Shown here: piece after piece, positions 63,392 through 64,000 of the stretch
How the letters are laid out: every line of letters begins with the position of its first letter
Numbering within the stretch: position 1 is the stretch's first letter
DNA from: Actinoallomurus sp963799975
GTDB lineage: Bacteria > Actinomycetota > Actinomycetes > Streptosporangiales > Streptosporangiaceae
Assembly (NCBI GenBank): GCA_963799975.1
Contig: CAWCZF010000006.1
Location: 992,001 to 1,056,000, forward strand
Reading direction: 5' to 3'
DNA length: 64,000 bases
The notes under the pieces: generated by a model
The model's database searches: none
The model's input: only the letters and a program-made list of their open reading frames with translations
Told to the model about the DNA's origin: nothing
Made by a program: the position numbers and the translations under genes

Positions 63392-64000
63392 ATGGGCACA
63401 TCTGATGTCAGGGGAGCCATCCTGGCGTCGATGGCGACCATCATCTACTACCTGGGGTTCATCGTCTTCCGGGTCGCCGCGGCCCGCATGCCCGTACTCC
63501 GCGGCACCCGGCCGCTCCGCCTGATCCGCCACACTTACTCCAACTGGCGGTGGCTGACCGGCCTGCTCATCGTCCTCGCCGGCGTCGCCACGCAGGTCGA
63601 GGCGCTGACCATGCTGCCGCTGAGCATCGCCGAGCCGATCTTCGCCGCCAGTCTCGTCTTCATCCTGTTCTACGCGGGCATCTTCTTCCGCGAACGCCTG
63701 ACCGGCCGCGAGTGGTTCAGCATCGCGCTGTTCGGCGTGGCGACCGCGCTGATCGGCGTCTCCAACGGCCGGCGCGACGTGCTGACCAGCAGCATCGCCG
63801 ATCCGCTCGTCCTGGCCACGGTCGTGGTCCCCGGCGTACTGATCGGCGCGGTGGTGCTCGTCGGCGGCGACGTGCGCGCCTTCGGACGGCACGCGCGGCC
63901 GCTCGCCGGGGTGGCGTACGGTTTCGGCTCGGGCGTCAGCCTCGGCGTGGCCGAACTCGCGATCAAGGGCGTCGCGTCCGTCTACAGCGCACACGGCGCG
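63392..64000 (+). CDS. DMT/EamA-like membrane transporter, 3' end outside window
   Basis: ATG 63392 is preceded by CGGAAGGCTC, and an open frame of 203 codons runs without a stop to the end of the window. At least five hydrophobic helices are visible (ILASMATIIYYLGFIVF; WLTGLLIVLAGVATQVEALTM; IFAASLVFILFYAGIFF; FSIALFGVATALIGVS; LVLATVVVPGVLIGAVVLV). The Pro-flanked PLSIAEPIF and GVATQVEAL pattern fits the drug/metabolite transporter superfamily, including NIPA-like proteins. Substrate unknown. Monocistronic so far as seen. Confidence 0.75.
   Translation, partial: MGTSDVRGAILASMATIIYYLGFIVFRVAAARMPVLRGTRPLRLIRHTYSNWRWLTGLLIVLAGVATQVEALTMLPLSIAEPIFAASLVFILFYAGIFFRERLTGREWFSIALFGVATALIGVSNGRRDVLTSSIADPLVLATVVVPGVLIGAVVLVGGDVRAFGRHARPLAGVAYGFGSGVSLGVAELAIKGVASVYSAHGA

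Overview
The window is high-GC DNA from a filamentous actinomycete. The evidence is the strong G/C third-position bias, GTG and TTG starts, a mycothiol-type DinB/MDMPI protein, XRE-DUF5753 with DUF397 partners, SpoIIE/HATPase switch proteins, a CebR/CelR-type palindrome ahead of cellulase genes, and a dormancy-type sensor kinase. Streptomycetales or Streptosporangiales fits; the genus cannot be fixed from the sequence alone. No tRNA, rRNA, CRISPR array, insertion sequence or origin was recognised.

Layout. 0-1.5 kb: the 3' part of a fumarylacetoacetate hydrolase family gene, an internally deleted short-chain dehydrogenase and a SRPBCC protein. 1.7-6.6 kb: a DUF4331 / TPR / NicO-type nickel exporter cluster with a small lipoprotein; its first two genes are shredded by indels. 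6.7-8.6 kb: a HATPase anti-sigma-like protein and a divergent regulator/hydrolase pair. 8.8-17.4 kb: a cellulose degradation locus, with a LacI regulator behind a perfect 16-bp palindrome and then GH48, GH12, GH6 and GH5 enzymes, each carrying a CBM2. 17.5-22.9 kb: YbjN-like protein, nitroreductase, secreted NlpC/P60-like protein, and a PadR regulator with a drug-type ABC exporter. 23.2-24.5 kb: two WXG100/ESX-type helical proteins, the second with an unidentified C-terminal domain. 24.5-34.1 kb: GH15 glucoamylase, penicillin acylase, SpoIIE phosphatase, MFS transporter, metallo-hydrolase and L,D-transpeptidase. 34.3-38.6 kb: a ThDP enzyme, an IlvD/Edd sugar-acid dehydratase and an MDMPI-domain protein.

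38.6-45.7 kb holds a tightly coupled type II Wadjet defence operon (JetA, JetB, JetC) without a JetD nuclease gene; the next 560 bp contain no gene and a streptogrisin-like protease follows. 47.5-53.4 kb resembles a dormancy/redox module: Nudix, NuoF-like flavoprotein, small coiled-coil protein, CBS-domain protein, PNPOx-like protein, GAF-GAF histidine kinase and tandem universal stress protein. Two of its promoters share the core GGGACCTTCG. 53.4-57.1 kb is an XRE/DUF397-type region of small regulators with a stand-alone TOPRIM protein. 57.1-64 kb contains a HAD phosphatase, a SpoIIE-HATPase switch protein and a coupled methyltransferase, a membrane adenylate cyclase, an aldo/keto reductase and the start of a DMT transporter that runs off the window.

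A cross-cutting feature is a large number of single-base indels, mostly extra C or G. They break otherwise well conserved genes at roughly 1.9-4.9, 10.1-12.8, 14.4-15.3, 36.1-38.4, 52.8-53.2 and 55.7-60.6 kb, while the 7.1-kb JetABC operon is untouched. For these genes the coordinates span the reconstructed gene, and a naive single-frame translation will be wrong.
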